Assembly (NCBI RefSeq): GCF_000337495.1
Contig: NZ_AOIS01000013.1
Span: 88,704 to 148,783 of the forward strand
Origin: Haloterrigena salina JCM 13891
GTDB lineage: Archaea > Halobacteriota > Halobacteria > Halobacteriales > Natrialbaceae
DNA: 60,080 nt
Direction: 5' to 3'
Shown here piece after piece: positions 26,190 through 34,060 of this stretch (position 1 is the stretch's first letter; every line of letters begins with the position of its first letter). The position numbers were made by a program, and so were the translations under genes. The notes under the pieces are model-generated. The model was not told where the DNA came from, did not search any database, and saw nothing but the letters and a program-made list of their open reading frames with translations.

Positions 26190-26825
26190 TCAGGCCAGGA
26201 GCGCGGCCGCCAGGTCGGTGGCGCCCTCGAGGGGCATCGCGACGGTCGCCGCCGGGACGGCGTCGGCCCACCGGTCGTACGACTCGCGGTCCGGGAACGC
26301 CCTGACGAACGGACAGACTGCGGCGTAGACGTCCGCGTGCGACGGCTCGCCGTCCGACGGCGGCGAGACGGTTTCGTCGACGCCGAACGAGACCGCGGCC
26401 GTTTCGGGGACGACCGTCAGATCGGCGATCCCCGCGGCGCGCGCTTCGATTGCCGTCCCGGCCGGACTCTCGGTCCGAATCGCGACCGGTCGCTCCGCGA
26501 GCGCCGACAGCAACACCGCGTCGTAGAAACACCGGAAGTAGTACCGTTCGCCGTCGATCTCGCCCCAGTGGGCCGTCTCCTCGTCGGCGTGACACAGATC
26601 GTCGACCGCGATCGACCCGCCGGTTCGACGGCGGACCGCGGCGACCCACTCGGCTAGGGTCTCGATCGACCCCCCGCCGAGGAGCCGTCCCAGTCCCGCC
26701 TGGACGTCGCTCGGCAGCGGGGTCTCGAGCCGCTGCGAACCGCCGAGCCACCGGTCGGAGGCCGACTCGAGGTCGTTCGATCGACCTTCACACGAACTGC
26801 CGCAGGTACACGGATCGTCCGTCAT
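26190..26825 (-). CDS. MerB-like organomercurial (alkylmercury) lyase
   Basis: This 211-residue protein resembles MerB, which breaks carbon-mercury bonds by protonolysis and leaves Hg(II) bound. The catalytic set maps well: Cys99 and Asp102 in CFYDAVLLSAL match Cys96/Asp99 of plasmid R831b MerB, and Cys171 in AAVCPFVRAF matches Cys159. The N-terminal 15 residues carry an extra CTCGSSC cluster that could bind metal. No mercuric reductase (MerA) gene is in the window. Its neighbours are an HTH_10 regulator and the CopB-type ATPase. The fold assignment is strong; the substrate could be another organometal or the protein may have a non-mercury role. Confidence 0.75.
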   Translation of the reverse strand: MTDDPCTCGSSCEGRSNDLESASDRWLGGSQRLETPLPSDVQAGLGRLLGGGSIETLAEWVAAVRRRTGGSIAVDDLCHADEETAHWGEIDGERYYFRCFYDAVLLSALAERPVAIRTESPAGTAIEARAAGIADLTVVPETAAVSFGVDETVSPPSDGEPSHADVYAAVCPFVRAFPDRESYDRWADAVPAATVAMPLEGATDLAAALLA

Positions 26826-26935
26826 ACTGCCGTCTACGGCCGCCTGCGGCTATCAGCGTGACTCCCAACGTGCTGGGACCATTTACCCCGTCCGCGAGAA
26901 CGATTCGACGAAGTCGAAACGGACCGATCGCTCGC

Positions 26936-29308
26936 TCAGTCCGCCGGCCGGGGTTCCCGCGGCGCGGCAACGCCCGGCAGGCTCGGCACCGAGAGATCGG
27001 TCCGCCGGAGGAACTGCGCGTTGATCGCGACGATCACGGTGCTGAGCGACATGAGCAGCGCCCCGACGGCCGGCGAGAGCAGGATTCCGATCGGCGCGAG
27101 CACCCCCGCTGCCAGCGGGAGCGCGAAGACGTTGTAGCCCGCGGCCCAGACGAGGTTCTGTTGCATCTTTCGGTAGCTCGCCCGGCTCAGCTTGACGAGC
27201 CGAACCACGTCCATCGGGTTGTTCTGGACGAGGATGATGTCCGCCGACTGGACGGCGACGTCCGTCCCGCTCCCGATCGCGATCCCGATGTCGGCTCTGG
27301 TGAGCGCCGGCGCGTCGTTGACCCCGTCGCCGACCATCGCGACCGATTTCCCCTGCTCCTGGAGTTCCGTGATCTTCTCGTCCTTGTCCTCCGGTAACAC
27401 CTCGGCGAAAACCGTGTCGATCCCGAGGTCGTCCGCAACGGCGCGAGCCACGTCTTCGGAGTCTCCGGTCATCATCGCCACCTCGAGTCCCAACTCGTGG
27501 AGCGCGTCGACGACGCGGTAGCTCTGCTCGCGGACGACGTCGGCGAGCGCGAACGCAGCGACCGGCTCGCCCTCGCGGCTCGCGTGTCGCTTCGTTCCCG
27601 CTCGCACCTTCGAGGACTCACTGCGTTCGTCCTCGCGGACCAGATAAACCACCGTCTGCGCGTTCTCGCCGGCTCGATCGGCGAATCGCTCGAGCGCCGG
27701 CGGAACGCCGCCCTCGAGTTCCGAGAGGAGGTTCGGCCCGCCGACGTACACCCGTTCCCCGTCAACCGTCGCGCGGACGCCCCTCCCTTTCAGCGCCTCG
27801 AAATCGGTGGCGGTCCGCCTCGAGACGCCGCGGTCGTCGGCCGCCTCGCGGATCGCCTGGGCGATCATGTGTTCCGAGTCGCCCTCCACGGTGGCCGCCA
27901 GCGCGAGGGCCTCGTCCTCGGAAACGCCGTCGACTGTCGCGATATCAACCACGCCCTGTTCGCCCTCGGTGAGCGTCCCGGTCTTGTCGAAGACGACGGT
28001 GTCGAGGGTTCGAGCCCGTTCCATCGCGATGCGGTCCCGAACGAGCATCCCGTTGCGCGCGGCCAGCGAGGTGTTGATCGCGACCACCAGCGGGATCGCC
28101 AGCCCGAGCGCGTGCGGACAGGCGATGACGAGAACGGTGACGACCCGCTCGATCACCGCCGAATCGAAGCCGGTCGCGATCGTCCACGCGAGCGCCGTGA
28201 CGACGGCCGCGCCGAGGGCGACGTAGAACAGCCACCCCGCGGCGCGGTCGGCCAGCGCCTGCGTTCGCGATTTGCTCCCCTGGGCCTCCTCGACCAGCCG
28301 CATGATGCCGGCCAGCGTCGTCTCCTCGCCCGTCGCGCTGATGCGCACGCGGAGGCTGCCGTCGCCGTTGACCGTCCCGCCGATGACGTCGTCGCCGGGC
28401 TCCTTCTCGACCGGCGTCGACTCACCGGTGATCATCGACTCGTTGACGTCTGACTCGCCCGTCTCGACGACGCCGTCGGCGGGGACGCTCGCGCCCGGTC
28501 GGACGAGCACCAGGTCGCCCTCCTCGAGTTCGTTCGCCGGAACCTCCTCCGTTTCACCGGGCTGCGCCCGGTTGTCCGCGGGACGTGGTCCCGCGCTCTC
28601 ACCGTCGTCCGTAATCCGCTCGGCCGTGTCGGGCATCAGCTTCGCCAGTTCGTCCAGCGCGCTCGAGGCCCGCCGGACGCTGCGCATCTCGATCCAGTGG
28701 CCCAGCAGCATGATGTCGATCAGCGTCACCAGCTCCCAGAAGAAGGCCGCCTCGGTGGGAACGACGACGCTCGCGAGGCTGTAGACGAACGCGACGGTGA
28801 TCGCCATCGAGATGAGCGTCATCATCCCCGGCGCGCGCTCGCGCAGTTCCGGGACGGCCATCCGAAGGAAGGGGACGCCGCCGTAGGCGAAGACGATCAC
28901 CGCGAAGACGGGGCTGATCCACTCGCTGCCGGGGAACGCCGGCACCGAGAAGCCGAGCCACCCCTGAAGCGCCTCGCTGTAGAGCAGGACGGGAATCGAG
29001 AGCAGCGTCGAGACAAAGAATCGGCGCCGGAACATCGTCTCGTGGCCGGCGTGCATCCCGCCACCGTGATCGCCGTGACCACCACCGGAATGCATCCCGT
29101 CGCCGTGATCCTCGCCGTGGCGACCACGCTCGTGGCCGACGTGACCCCCGCGTTCCTGCCGATCGCGGATCTCGGCTCGCCCCCGCTCGGCGTCGTCGGC
29201 CTCGTCCTCGAGCAGCGACCGTTCGGTCCGGTCGGCCCGCTCGCCGTCGTCTCGAGCGGCATCGAACGGCTCCGGACCGTCCTCGGCTCGGTGATCGTGA
29301 TCGTCCAT
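26936..29308 (-). CDS. copB: CopB-type heavy-metal P1B ATPase with His-rich N-terminus
   Basis: This 790-residue ATPase lacks HMA domains. It has an N-terminal region (1-95) rich in His, Asp and Gly ([13 protein letters not shown]), a feature of the P1B-3 class. TGES, the intramembrane CPH at 397-399 (not CPC), DKTGTLT with Asp441, and [10 protein letters not shown] confirm the class. CPH-type pumps export Cu(I), Ag(I) or Cu(II). It belongs to the metal cluster, 110 bases upstream of the MerB-like gene on the same strand, so the two may be cotranscribed. The length is normal. Confidence 0.88.
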   Translation of the reverse strand: MDDHDHRAEDGPEPFDAARDDGERADRTERSLLEDEADDAERGRAEIRDRQERGGHVGHERGRHGEDHGDGMHSGGGHGDHGGGMHAGHETMFRRRFFVSTLLSIPVLLYSEALQGWLGFSVPAFPGSEWISPVFAVIVFAYGGVPFLRMAVPELRERAPGMMTLISMAITVAFVYSLASVVVPTEAAFFWELVTLIDIMLLGHWIEMRSVRRASSALDELAKLMPDTAERITDDGESAGPRPADNRAQPGETEEVPANELEEGDLVLVRPGASVPADGVVETGESDVNESMITGESTPVEKEPGDDVIGGTVNGDGSLRVRISATGEETTLAGIMRLVEEAQGSKSRTQALADRAAGWLFYVALGAAVVTALAWTIATGFDSAVIERVVTVLVIACPHALGLAIPLVVAINTSLAARNGMLVRDRIAMERARTLDTVVFDKTGTLTEGEQGVVDIATVDGVSEDEALALAATVEGDSEHMIAQAIREAADDRGVSRRTATDFEALKGRGVRATVDGERVYVGGPNLLSELEGGVPPALERFADRAGENAQTVVYLVREDERSESSKVRAGTKRHASREGEPVAAFALADVVREQSYRVVDALHELGLEVAMMTGDSEDVARAVADDLGIDTVFAEVLPEDKDEKITELQEQGKSVAMVGDGVNDAPALTRADIGIAIGSGTDVAVQSADIILVQNNPMDVVRLVKLSRASYRKMQQNLVWAAGYNVFALPLAAGVLAPIGILLSPAVGALLMSLSTVIVAINAQFLRRTDLSVPSLPGVAAPREPRPAD

Positions 29309-29442
29309 CGGTCGATTCGGTCGGACGGTATGCGGTCTGTCATCAAGGAAGTGGGGCTGGCGGCTCCCGGGCGCGGCGCCGCGAGACCGACCGTTCGCCC
29401 GGATGAAAAGACAATTCCCCGCCGACGACCAACGGGGTGCAT

Positions 29443-30321
29443 ATGCGAATCGCCGTTCCCAACAAGGGCCGCCTGCACGAGCCGACGATCGACCTCCTCG
29501 AGCGGGCGGGGCTCCACCTCGAGAACGGTGCCGACCGGAAACTGTACGCCGACACCGTCGACCCGGACGTCTCCGTCCTCTTCGCCCGGGCGGCTGACAT
29601 CCCGGAGTACGTCGCCGACGGCGCGGCCGACCTCGGCATCACGGGGTACGATCAGGTCTGCGAAGCGCGCGTCGACAACGTCTCCGAACTCCTGAATCTG
29701 GAGTTCGGGCGCTGTCGGCTCGTCCTCGCGGCGCCCGAAGACGGCGACATCGACGGCGTCGACGACCTCGAGGGCGGCATCGTCGCCACCGAGTTTCCGA
29801 ACATCACGGAAGACTTCTTCGCCGAGACCGGCGTCGAGCCCGACATCGTCGAGGTCTCCGGTGCGACGGAGCTGACTCCCCACGTCGAGATGGCCGACGC
29901 CATCGTCGACATCACGAGCACGGGGACGACGCTGAAGATGAACCGGCTCGCGGTGGTCGAGGAGGTGCTCTCGAGTTCCGTCCGGCTGTTCGGTCGCGAG
30001 GACGTCCTCGACGACCCGAAGGTCGAGGAGGTCCGGACGGCGCTCTCGTCGGTCAAGCAGGCCGAGGGCAAGCGTTACCTGATGATGAACGCGCCGCGAG
30101 ACCGACTGGACGAGGTCCGGGACGTCATCCCCGGGATGGGCGGGCCGACGGTGATGGACATCGCCGGCGAAGGCGGGGAGACGCAAGCGACGGCTGACGA
30201 CGAGATGGTGGCCGTCCACGCGGTCGTCGACGAACGGCGGGTCTTCGAGACGATCACCGAGGTCAAAAACGCCGGCGCGAGCGACATTCTGGTGACCGAA
30301 ATCGAGCGATTGGTCGAGTAA
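29443..30321 (+). CDS. hisG: ATP phosphoribosyltransferase, long form
   Basis: This 292-residue HisG catalyses the first step of histidine synthesis (ATP + PRPP). [16 protein letters not shown] is the typical N-terminus. The PRPP-binding stretch is [14 protein letters not shown] near residue 160, and the C-terminal 80 residues form the ACT-like regulatory domain found only in long HisG. The long form does not need HisZ and should be inhibited by histidine. The ATG at 29443 is preferred to a GTG two codons upstream. Other his genes in the window (hisB, hisA) are 24-25 kb away. Confidence 0.93.
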   Translation: MRIAVPNKGRLHEPTIDLLERAGLHLENGADRKLYADTVDPDVSVLFARAADIPEYVADGAADLGITGYDQVCEARVDNVSELLNLEFGRCRLVLAAPEDGDIDGVDDLEGGIVATEFPNITEDFFAETGVEPDIVEVSGATELTPHVEMADAIVDITSTGTTLKMNRLAVVEEVLSSSVRLFGREDVLDDPKVEEVRTALSSVKQAEGKRYLMMNAPRDRLDEVRDVIPGMGGPTVMDIAGEGGETQATADDEMVAVHAVVDERRVFETITEVKNAGASDILVTEIERLVE

Positions 30322-30380
30322 TCGCGGCCACGCGGCGCCCGCGGTTCGCACGAAGCGACCGCGGCCCCGACTCTTCCGAG

Positions 30381-30836
30381 CTACGGCCCCGACGACAGCC
30401 CCGCAGTGTCCGGGCCGCCGAGGGCCTCGAGGTCGAGAACCGATTCGAACGCCGAGAGCCGCGCCCCGGGAGCAACACAGCCACACCCCTCGTCGTAGTC
30501 GAGCACGCGGTAGTTCTCGAGCAGCGGCAGGTGGGTCCGGCACAGCGAGACGTGGACGCGCTGGCGCAGGTCCAGCAGCGAGGTGACGGCCGTCGAGTCG
30601 TGTTCGGCGTCGGCGATCCGAGCGACCAGCGCCGGCAGCTCGAGGGAGTCGTCCGCGTCGAGCAGGCAGCGCAGCAGTTCGCGGCGGCGATCGCTGTCCA
30701 GCACGCGGCGGACGGCAGCCTGCGGGATGGAGTCGTCGACCGCGACCGCAGTCCCGTCCGCGCGGTCGTCGCCGTCGTCCGCGCGCCGACGGCTGGCAGG
30801 TGACCCGGTCGTCGGCTGGTCTGTGTGGATCGTCAT
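30381..30836 (-). CDS. Haloarchaeal winged-helix protein (DUF7344-like)
   Basis: This 151-residue protein has a disordered N-terminus (1-30) and then a predicted winged helix: AAVRRVLDSDRRRELLRCLLD, and VSLCRTHLPLLENYRVLDYDEG, the recognition and wing part. This composition matches a large haloarchaeal family usually labelled DUF7344, thought to be DNA-binding, though none is well studied. A TATA-like GGTTTATCC on the minus strand (30864-30872) is about 32 bases before the start, supporting ATG 30836. It is convergent with hisG. Confidence 0.7.
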   Translation of the reverse strand: MTIHTDQPTTGSPASRRRADDGDDRADGTAVAVDDSIPQAAVRRVLDSDRRRELLRCLLDADDSLELPALVARIADAEHDSTAVTSLLDLRQRVHVSLCRTHLPLLENYRVLDYDEGCGCVAPGARLSAFESVLDLEALGGPDTAGLSSGP

Positions 30837-31201
30837 CGATACTGGACACTCAGCGCTGGCGAGTGGATAAACCGGGTCGGTCGTTGGGCTACCTGAGACC
30901 GAATTCAGCCCACTCTGGACCGTTCAACAGAGTTCGAACGGTCGAAATCCGGCAGAAGAGTGGTGAATCGACGCCAAAACGGTTTCCGGGCTAGTGATCG
31001 ACGAAAGCCGCAAAATCGATTCAACGACCGACCGAAAGCGACCACTAATGTAAATGAAGAGAACGGTTCGCGACCGCGATGGCGTCCGTCCGCGGTGGTT
31101 CGAGCCCTGTCGGTGGCGGTGTCGCGAGCGCGGCGCGGTGCGCCGCGGAAAATGACACGGCCGGTACCCGCGAGCCGGCGAGCGGGCGAAAACGGGTGGC
31201 G
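30837..31201. other. Intergenic region without a gene
   Basis: This is 365 bases between the winged-helix gene start and the end of the TBP gene. It contains the TATA-like box of the winged-helix gene near 30868. The remainder shows no convincing reading frame, hairpin or RNA gene. Confidence 0.5.
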
Positions 31202-31762
31202 TTACTCGAGCAGGCCGAGGTCCTCGAGGCGGGAGACGATCTTGTCGACCGCGTGTTCGGCGTCCTTGGGCTTCTTGCCGCCGGTAATGACGAGCTTCCC
31301 GGAGCCGAACAGCAAGGCGACGACTTCGGGCTCGTCGAGGCGGTAGACGAGGCCGGGGAACTGCTCGGGCTCGTACTCGATGTTCTCGAGGCCCAGCCCG
31401 ATCGCGATGGCGTTCAGGTTGAGGTTTCGGCCGAGGTCGGCGCTGGTGACGATGTTCTGGACGACGATCTCGGGGTCCTCGTTGACCTGAATCTGGAGTT
31501 CGCGGAGTTTGTCGAAGACGATGCGCAGGCTCTCGTGGACGTCGTCGGTGCTCTTGGCACCGGTACAGACGATCTTGCCCGAACGGAAGATCAGCGCGGC
31601 GGACTTGGGGTTCTGGGTGCGGTAGACGAGGCCGGGGAACTGCTCCGGATCGTAGTCGGCGCCCTCGAGGTCCATCGCGACGCTCTGAAGGTCGAGTTCC
31701 TGCCCGATACCGGTCGACGCCACCACGTTTTCGATATTGATGGTGTCCTTGGGATCCGTCAT
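31202..31762 (-). CDS. tbp: TATA-box-binding protein
   Basis: This 186-residue TBP is the basal transcription factor that bends promoter DNA for TFB and RNA polymerase. Two direct repeats of about 90 residues are plain: EQFPGLVYR occurs in both halves (near residues 40 and 131), followed by LIFRSGKIVCTG and LLFGSGKLVITG. The length is normal and there is no acidic tail beyond LGLLE. Haloarchaea often have several TBPs; only one is in the window. Its promoter carries more than one TATA-like element, hinting at autoregulation or high expression. Confidence 0.97.
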   Translation of the reverse strand: MTDPKDTINIENVVASTGIGQELDLQSVAMDLEGADYDPEQFPGLVYRTQNPKSAALIFRSGKIVCTGAKSTDDVHESLRIVFDKLRELQIQVNEDPEIVVQNIVTSADLGRNLNLNAIAIGLGLENIEYEPEQFPGLVYRLDEPEVVALLFGSGKLVITGGKKPKDAEHAVDKIVSRLEDLGLLE

Positions 31763-31769
31763 AAGTCGC

Positions 31770-31799
31770 TTAAAAAGACGTATTTAAGGTTTATAAAGG
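31770..31799 (-). promoter_or_regulatory. Tandem TATA-like boxes upstream of tbp
   Basis: On the minus strand the order is TTTATAAA (near 31790-31797), TTAAATA (near 31781-31787) and TTTTTAA (near 31770-31776), in about 30 bases before the ATG. The middle and distal boxes sit 22 and 32 bases before the start, so either could give a nearly leaderless mRNA. Confidence 0.5.
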
Positions 31800-31991
31800 T
31801 TAGTACCGCCACCTGATATATCCGGTATATTCGACGGCACCGGAAGATCCTTATACGCCAATTTAACCGGTGTCACTGGCTCGCAAGCGGGTTTAAGTCG
31901 GGACGAATGTGCGGTCGATCGGCGTTCGAAACGCCGCGGCGACGACCGCGAAGCGGTAGGCTCATGGCCGCCGCCGCGGTGAGCTACGGGC

Positions 31992-33113
31992 GTGTACCTG
32001 CTCGAGCTCGGCGGCGAGGACGACGCGTTCGCGGCCCGCGAAGCGACCAGCGCCGCGACCGGCGTCCGGCGGATCGCCCCCGGTCTGGCCGTCGCGAACG
32101 CCATCAACCCCGAGCGCGTCCGCGGACTGGCCTATACGCACCGCGCGAGCGACCTGCTCGGGCGCACCGACGCCGACCTCGAGACCGCGCGCGCCCTCCT
32201 CGAGACCGCACCGATCGACCGCGAGGGGAGCGTCGCGGTGCGCGCGACCGACGTCCACGGCTCGACTGGCGTCAGCACGGCGCGCGCGGAGCGCGAACTC
32301 GGGAGCGTGCTGGTAGAGCGTGGCTTTACCGTGGACCTCGACGACCCCGATCACGTGCTGCGCGCGGCGTTTTCCGAGGGACCGCTCGAGGGCGGCGGGG
32401 AACTCGAGGCCGACGCCGAGACCGGCGATCTGTTCGCCGACGCCGACGCGGGCGCGGAGACGGACTCGCTGGAGGAACGCGTCTCGGTCTGCGCGCTCGG
32501 CTGGCTCGCGGCCGAGAGCGTCCGCGACTTCGGGGACCGCGCGCCGACGGACAAACCCTTCTTCCAGCCCGGCAGCATGGACCCGCTACTGGCTCGGGCG
32601 GCGGCGAACATCGCCGGCGCAGGTCCCGGCGCGACGATCCTCGATCCGATGTGCGGCACCGGCGGCGGTCTCGTCGAGGCCGGTCTCGTCGGCGCCGACG
32701 TCGTGGGGACGGACGCACAGGAAAAGATGGTCCGCGGCGCACGGGAGAACCTCGAGCACTTCCTCGAACCCGACGAGCCGTCGCCGACCGGCGTTACCCG
32801 CGGGGACTGGGCCGTCGCCCGCGGAGACGGGACCCGGCTCCCGCTGGCCGACGACAGCGTCGACGGTGTCGTCTTCGACGCGCCCTACGGCCGCCAGTCG
32901 AAGATCGAGACCCACCGCCTCGAGGACCTGGTCGCGGGCGCGCTCGCTGAAGCGCGGCGGGTCGCCCCGCGGGCCGTGATGATCGCCGACCGGTCGTGGG
33001 CGAGCGAGGCCCGGGCCGCGGGGTGGGAACTCGAGGCCGCGTTCGAACGCCGCGTCCACCGCTCGCTGACGCGGTACGTGCTCGTCCTCGAGCGGCGGGA
33101 GCCGTCGACGTAG
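31992..33113 (+). CDS. tRNA (guanine(10)-N(2))-dimethyltransferase
   Basis: This 373-residue SAM-dependent enzyme of the archaeal Trm-G10 (Trm11-like) family methylates G10 of tRNA. An N-terminal THUMP-like RNA-binding region (1-165) contains a long acidic insertion. The methyltransferase domain shows FFQPGSMDPLLARAAANIAG, motif I DPMCGTGGG near residue 219, GTDAQEKM, and catalytic DAPYGR near residue 296. The start is a GTG at 31992, as the first codon of MYLLELGGE. It is divergent from tbp. The length is slightly above average because of the acidic insert. Confidence 0.88.
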   Translation: MYLLELGGEDDAFAAREATSAATGVRRIAPGLAVANAINPERVRGLAYTHRASDLLGRTDADLETARALLETAPIDREGSVAVRATDVHGSTGVSTARAERELGSVLVERGFTVDLDDPDHVLRAAFSEGPLEGGGELEADAETGDLFADADAGAETDSLEERVSVCALGWLAAESVRDFGDRAPTDKPFFQPGSMDPLLARAAANIAGAGPGATILDPMCGTGGGLVEAGLVGADVVGTDAQEKMVRGARENLEHFLEPDEPSPTGVTRGDWAVARGDGTRLPLADDSVDGVVFDAPYGRQSKIETHRLEDLVAGALAEARRVAPRAVMIADRSWASEARAAGWELEAAFERRVHRSLTRYVLVLERREPST

Positions 33114-33180
33114 CGGCGAGTCTCCGGGACGCGAACGCGATCGTCTCGGACCGCGGCGGCGAGCGCCGGAGGGACGGGGG

Positions 33181-33327
33181 CTACTGCTCGACGTCGCAGG
33201 TGACCGTCGACGAGATCCACGCGCAGTCGTTTCGCGGATCGGTGATGACGCCGACGACGTCGCCGTCGGCCGTGTATTCGCTGTACTCGTCGCGAATTCG
33301 ATCGTCCTCGGTCTCAGTGTCTGTCAT
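33181..33327 (-). CDS. 48-residue acidic protein, unknown
   Basis: This minus-strand frame of 48 residues begins MTDTETEDDRIRDEYSEYTA and contains GDVVGVITDPRNDCAWISS. A Asp-Pro-Arg-Asn...Ala-Trp-Ile core of this kind recurs in tiny haloarchaeal proteins that carry only a DUF name (I think DUF7331, unverified). It sits between the tRNA methyltransferase (convergent) and a 66-residue zinc protein on the same strand, 39 bases apart. It is possibly part of a small operon. No function can be proposed. Confidence 0.6.
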   Translation of the reverse strand: MTDTETEDDRIRDEYSEYTADGDVVGVITDPRNDCAWISSTVTCDVEQ

Positions 33328-33366
33328 CGGAGGGCAGCGGCGTTACCCGCGGTCGTCGGTGTTCGG

Positions 33367-33567
33367 TCACGAGTCGTCGGTACCCTCGCGAGGCGGACGC
33401 CACTCGTCGCGACACGCGTCGCTACAGAACCGGGCGATACGGTACGTGTCGTCCGAATCCGTCCACCCGACCGTCGGGTGCCAGTCGCCCCGATCGAGGC
33501 GCGTTCCGCAGTTCTCACAGCGGGCGGGAGCGTCGGATGCGGCGGCCGACGGATCGTCGTCATCCAT
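33367..33567 (-). CDS. 66-residue zinc-finger protein
   Basis: A 66-residue protein has two cysteine knuckles: CENCGTRLDRGDWHP near residue 17 and FCSDACRDEWRPP near residue 48. The FCSxxCxxEW ending resembles the TRASH/MYM-like zinc ribbon of small haloarchaeal proteins. It is probably zinc-binding and may act in protein or nucleic-acid contacts. The start at 33567 gives MDDDDPSAAAS. It lies upstream of the 48-residue gene and 31 bases downstream of the HalOD1 gene, all on the minus strand, so a three-gene transcript is likely. Confidence 0.65.
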   Translation of the reverse strand: MDDDDPSAAASDAPARCENCGTRLDRGDWHPTVGWTDSDDTYRIARFCSDACRDEWRPPREGTDDS

Positions 33568-33598
33568 CGAACCCGCCGTGGCTGGCGTTACGCATCGC

Positions 33599-33907
33599 TC
33601 AGTTCGCGCTGGCGTGCGCCGAGGCGGTTCGGTCGTCGGGCGTCTCCGCGCCCGGACTGACGACGACGGCGCCGTCGCGGATGCTGACGGTGCACCCCGC
33701 CATCACGAAGGAGACGTGCGTTCCCGCCGGCGGACGATCGCCGTTGCGCGGCTGGAAGATATCGTTGAGGGCGTCGGGATCGATCACCGAGTACAGCGGC
33801 GGCAGTTCGTCGACCGGCGTCTCCGTCGCGTCCGCGACCGCCAGCGCGACCGTGGTACACACTTCGTCGGCCCGAGAGAGTTGTCGGGTCGTCTCTGTTG
33901 CGCTCAT
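33599..33907 (-). CDS. Second stand-alone HalOD1 output-domain protein
   Basis: This 102-residue protein carries the HalOD1 core PPLYSVIDPDALNDIF (compare LEPLYHVVDPEALDQLF in the gene at 12195), then a beta-rich segment (VSFVMAGCTVSIRDGAVVV). About 20 residues of leader and a short Ala/Ser tail flank it. It is on the same strand as, and 153 bases upstream of nothing but, the two tiny zinc/acidic genes. The large REC-GAF-Bat regulator lies 154 bases away on its upstream side. A signal-output role is inferred from the domain family. Confidence 0.78.
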   Translation of the reverse strand: MSATETTRQLSRADEVCTTVALAVADATETPVDELPPLYSVIDPDALNDIFQPRNGDRPPAGTHVSFVMAGCTVSIRDGAVVVSPGAETPDDRTASAHASAN

Positions 33908-34060
33908 CTGTTATCTACTCGGCAAAACGGAACGTTCGGGGAAAGCCGTACTAGCTCAACTGAGAGGTGCGCGCTTGAGCGGGTACTATCAGTTGAGATG
34001 TCCGCGCCAGATCGCCGCGACCGGGACCCGATCGGCGCGCTCAGGTGACGGGGTCGCCGG

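Noticed and set aside
28897-30849. 650-codon minus-strand frame covering hisG
   Set aside because: It is the shadow of hisG and adjacent genes; hisG has intact motifs on the plus strand.
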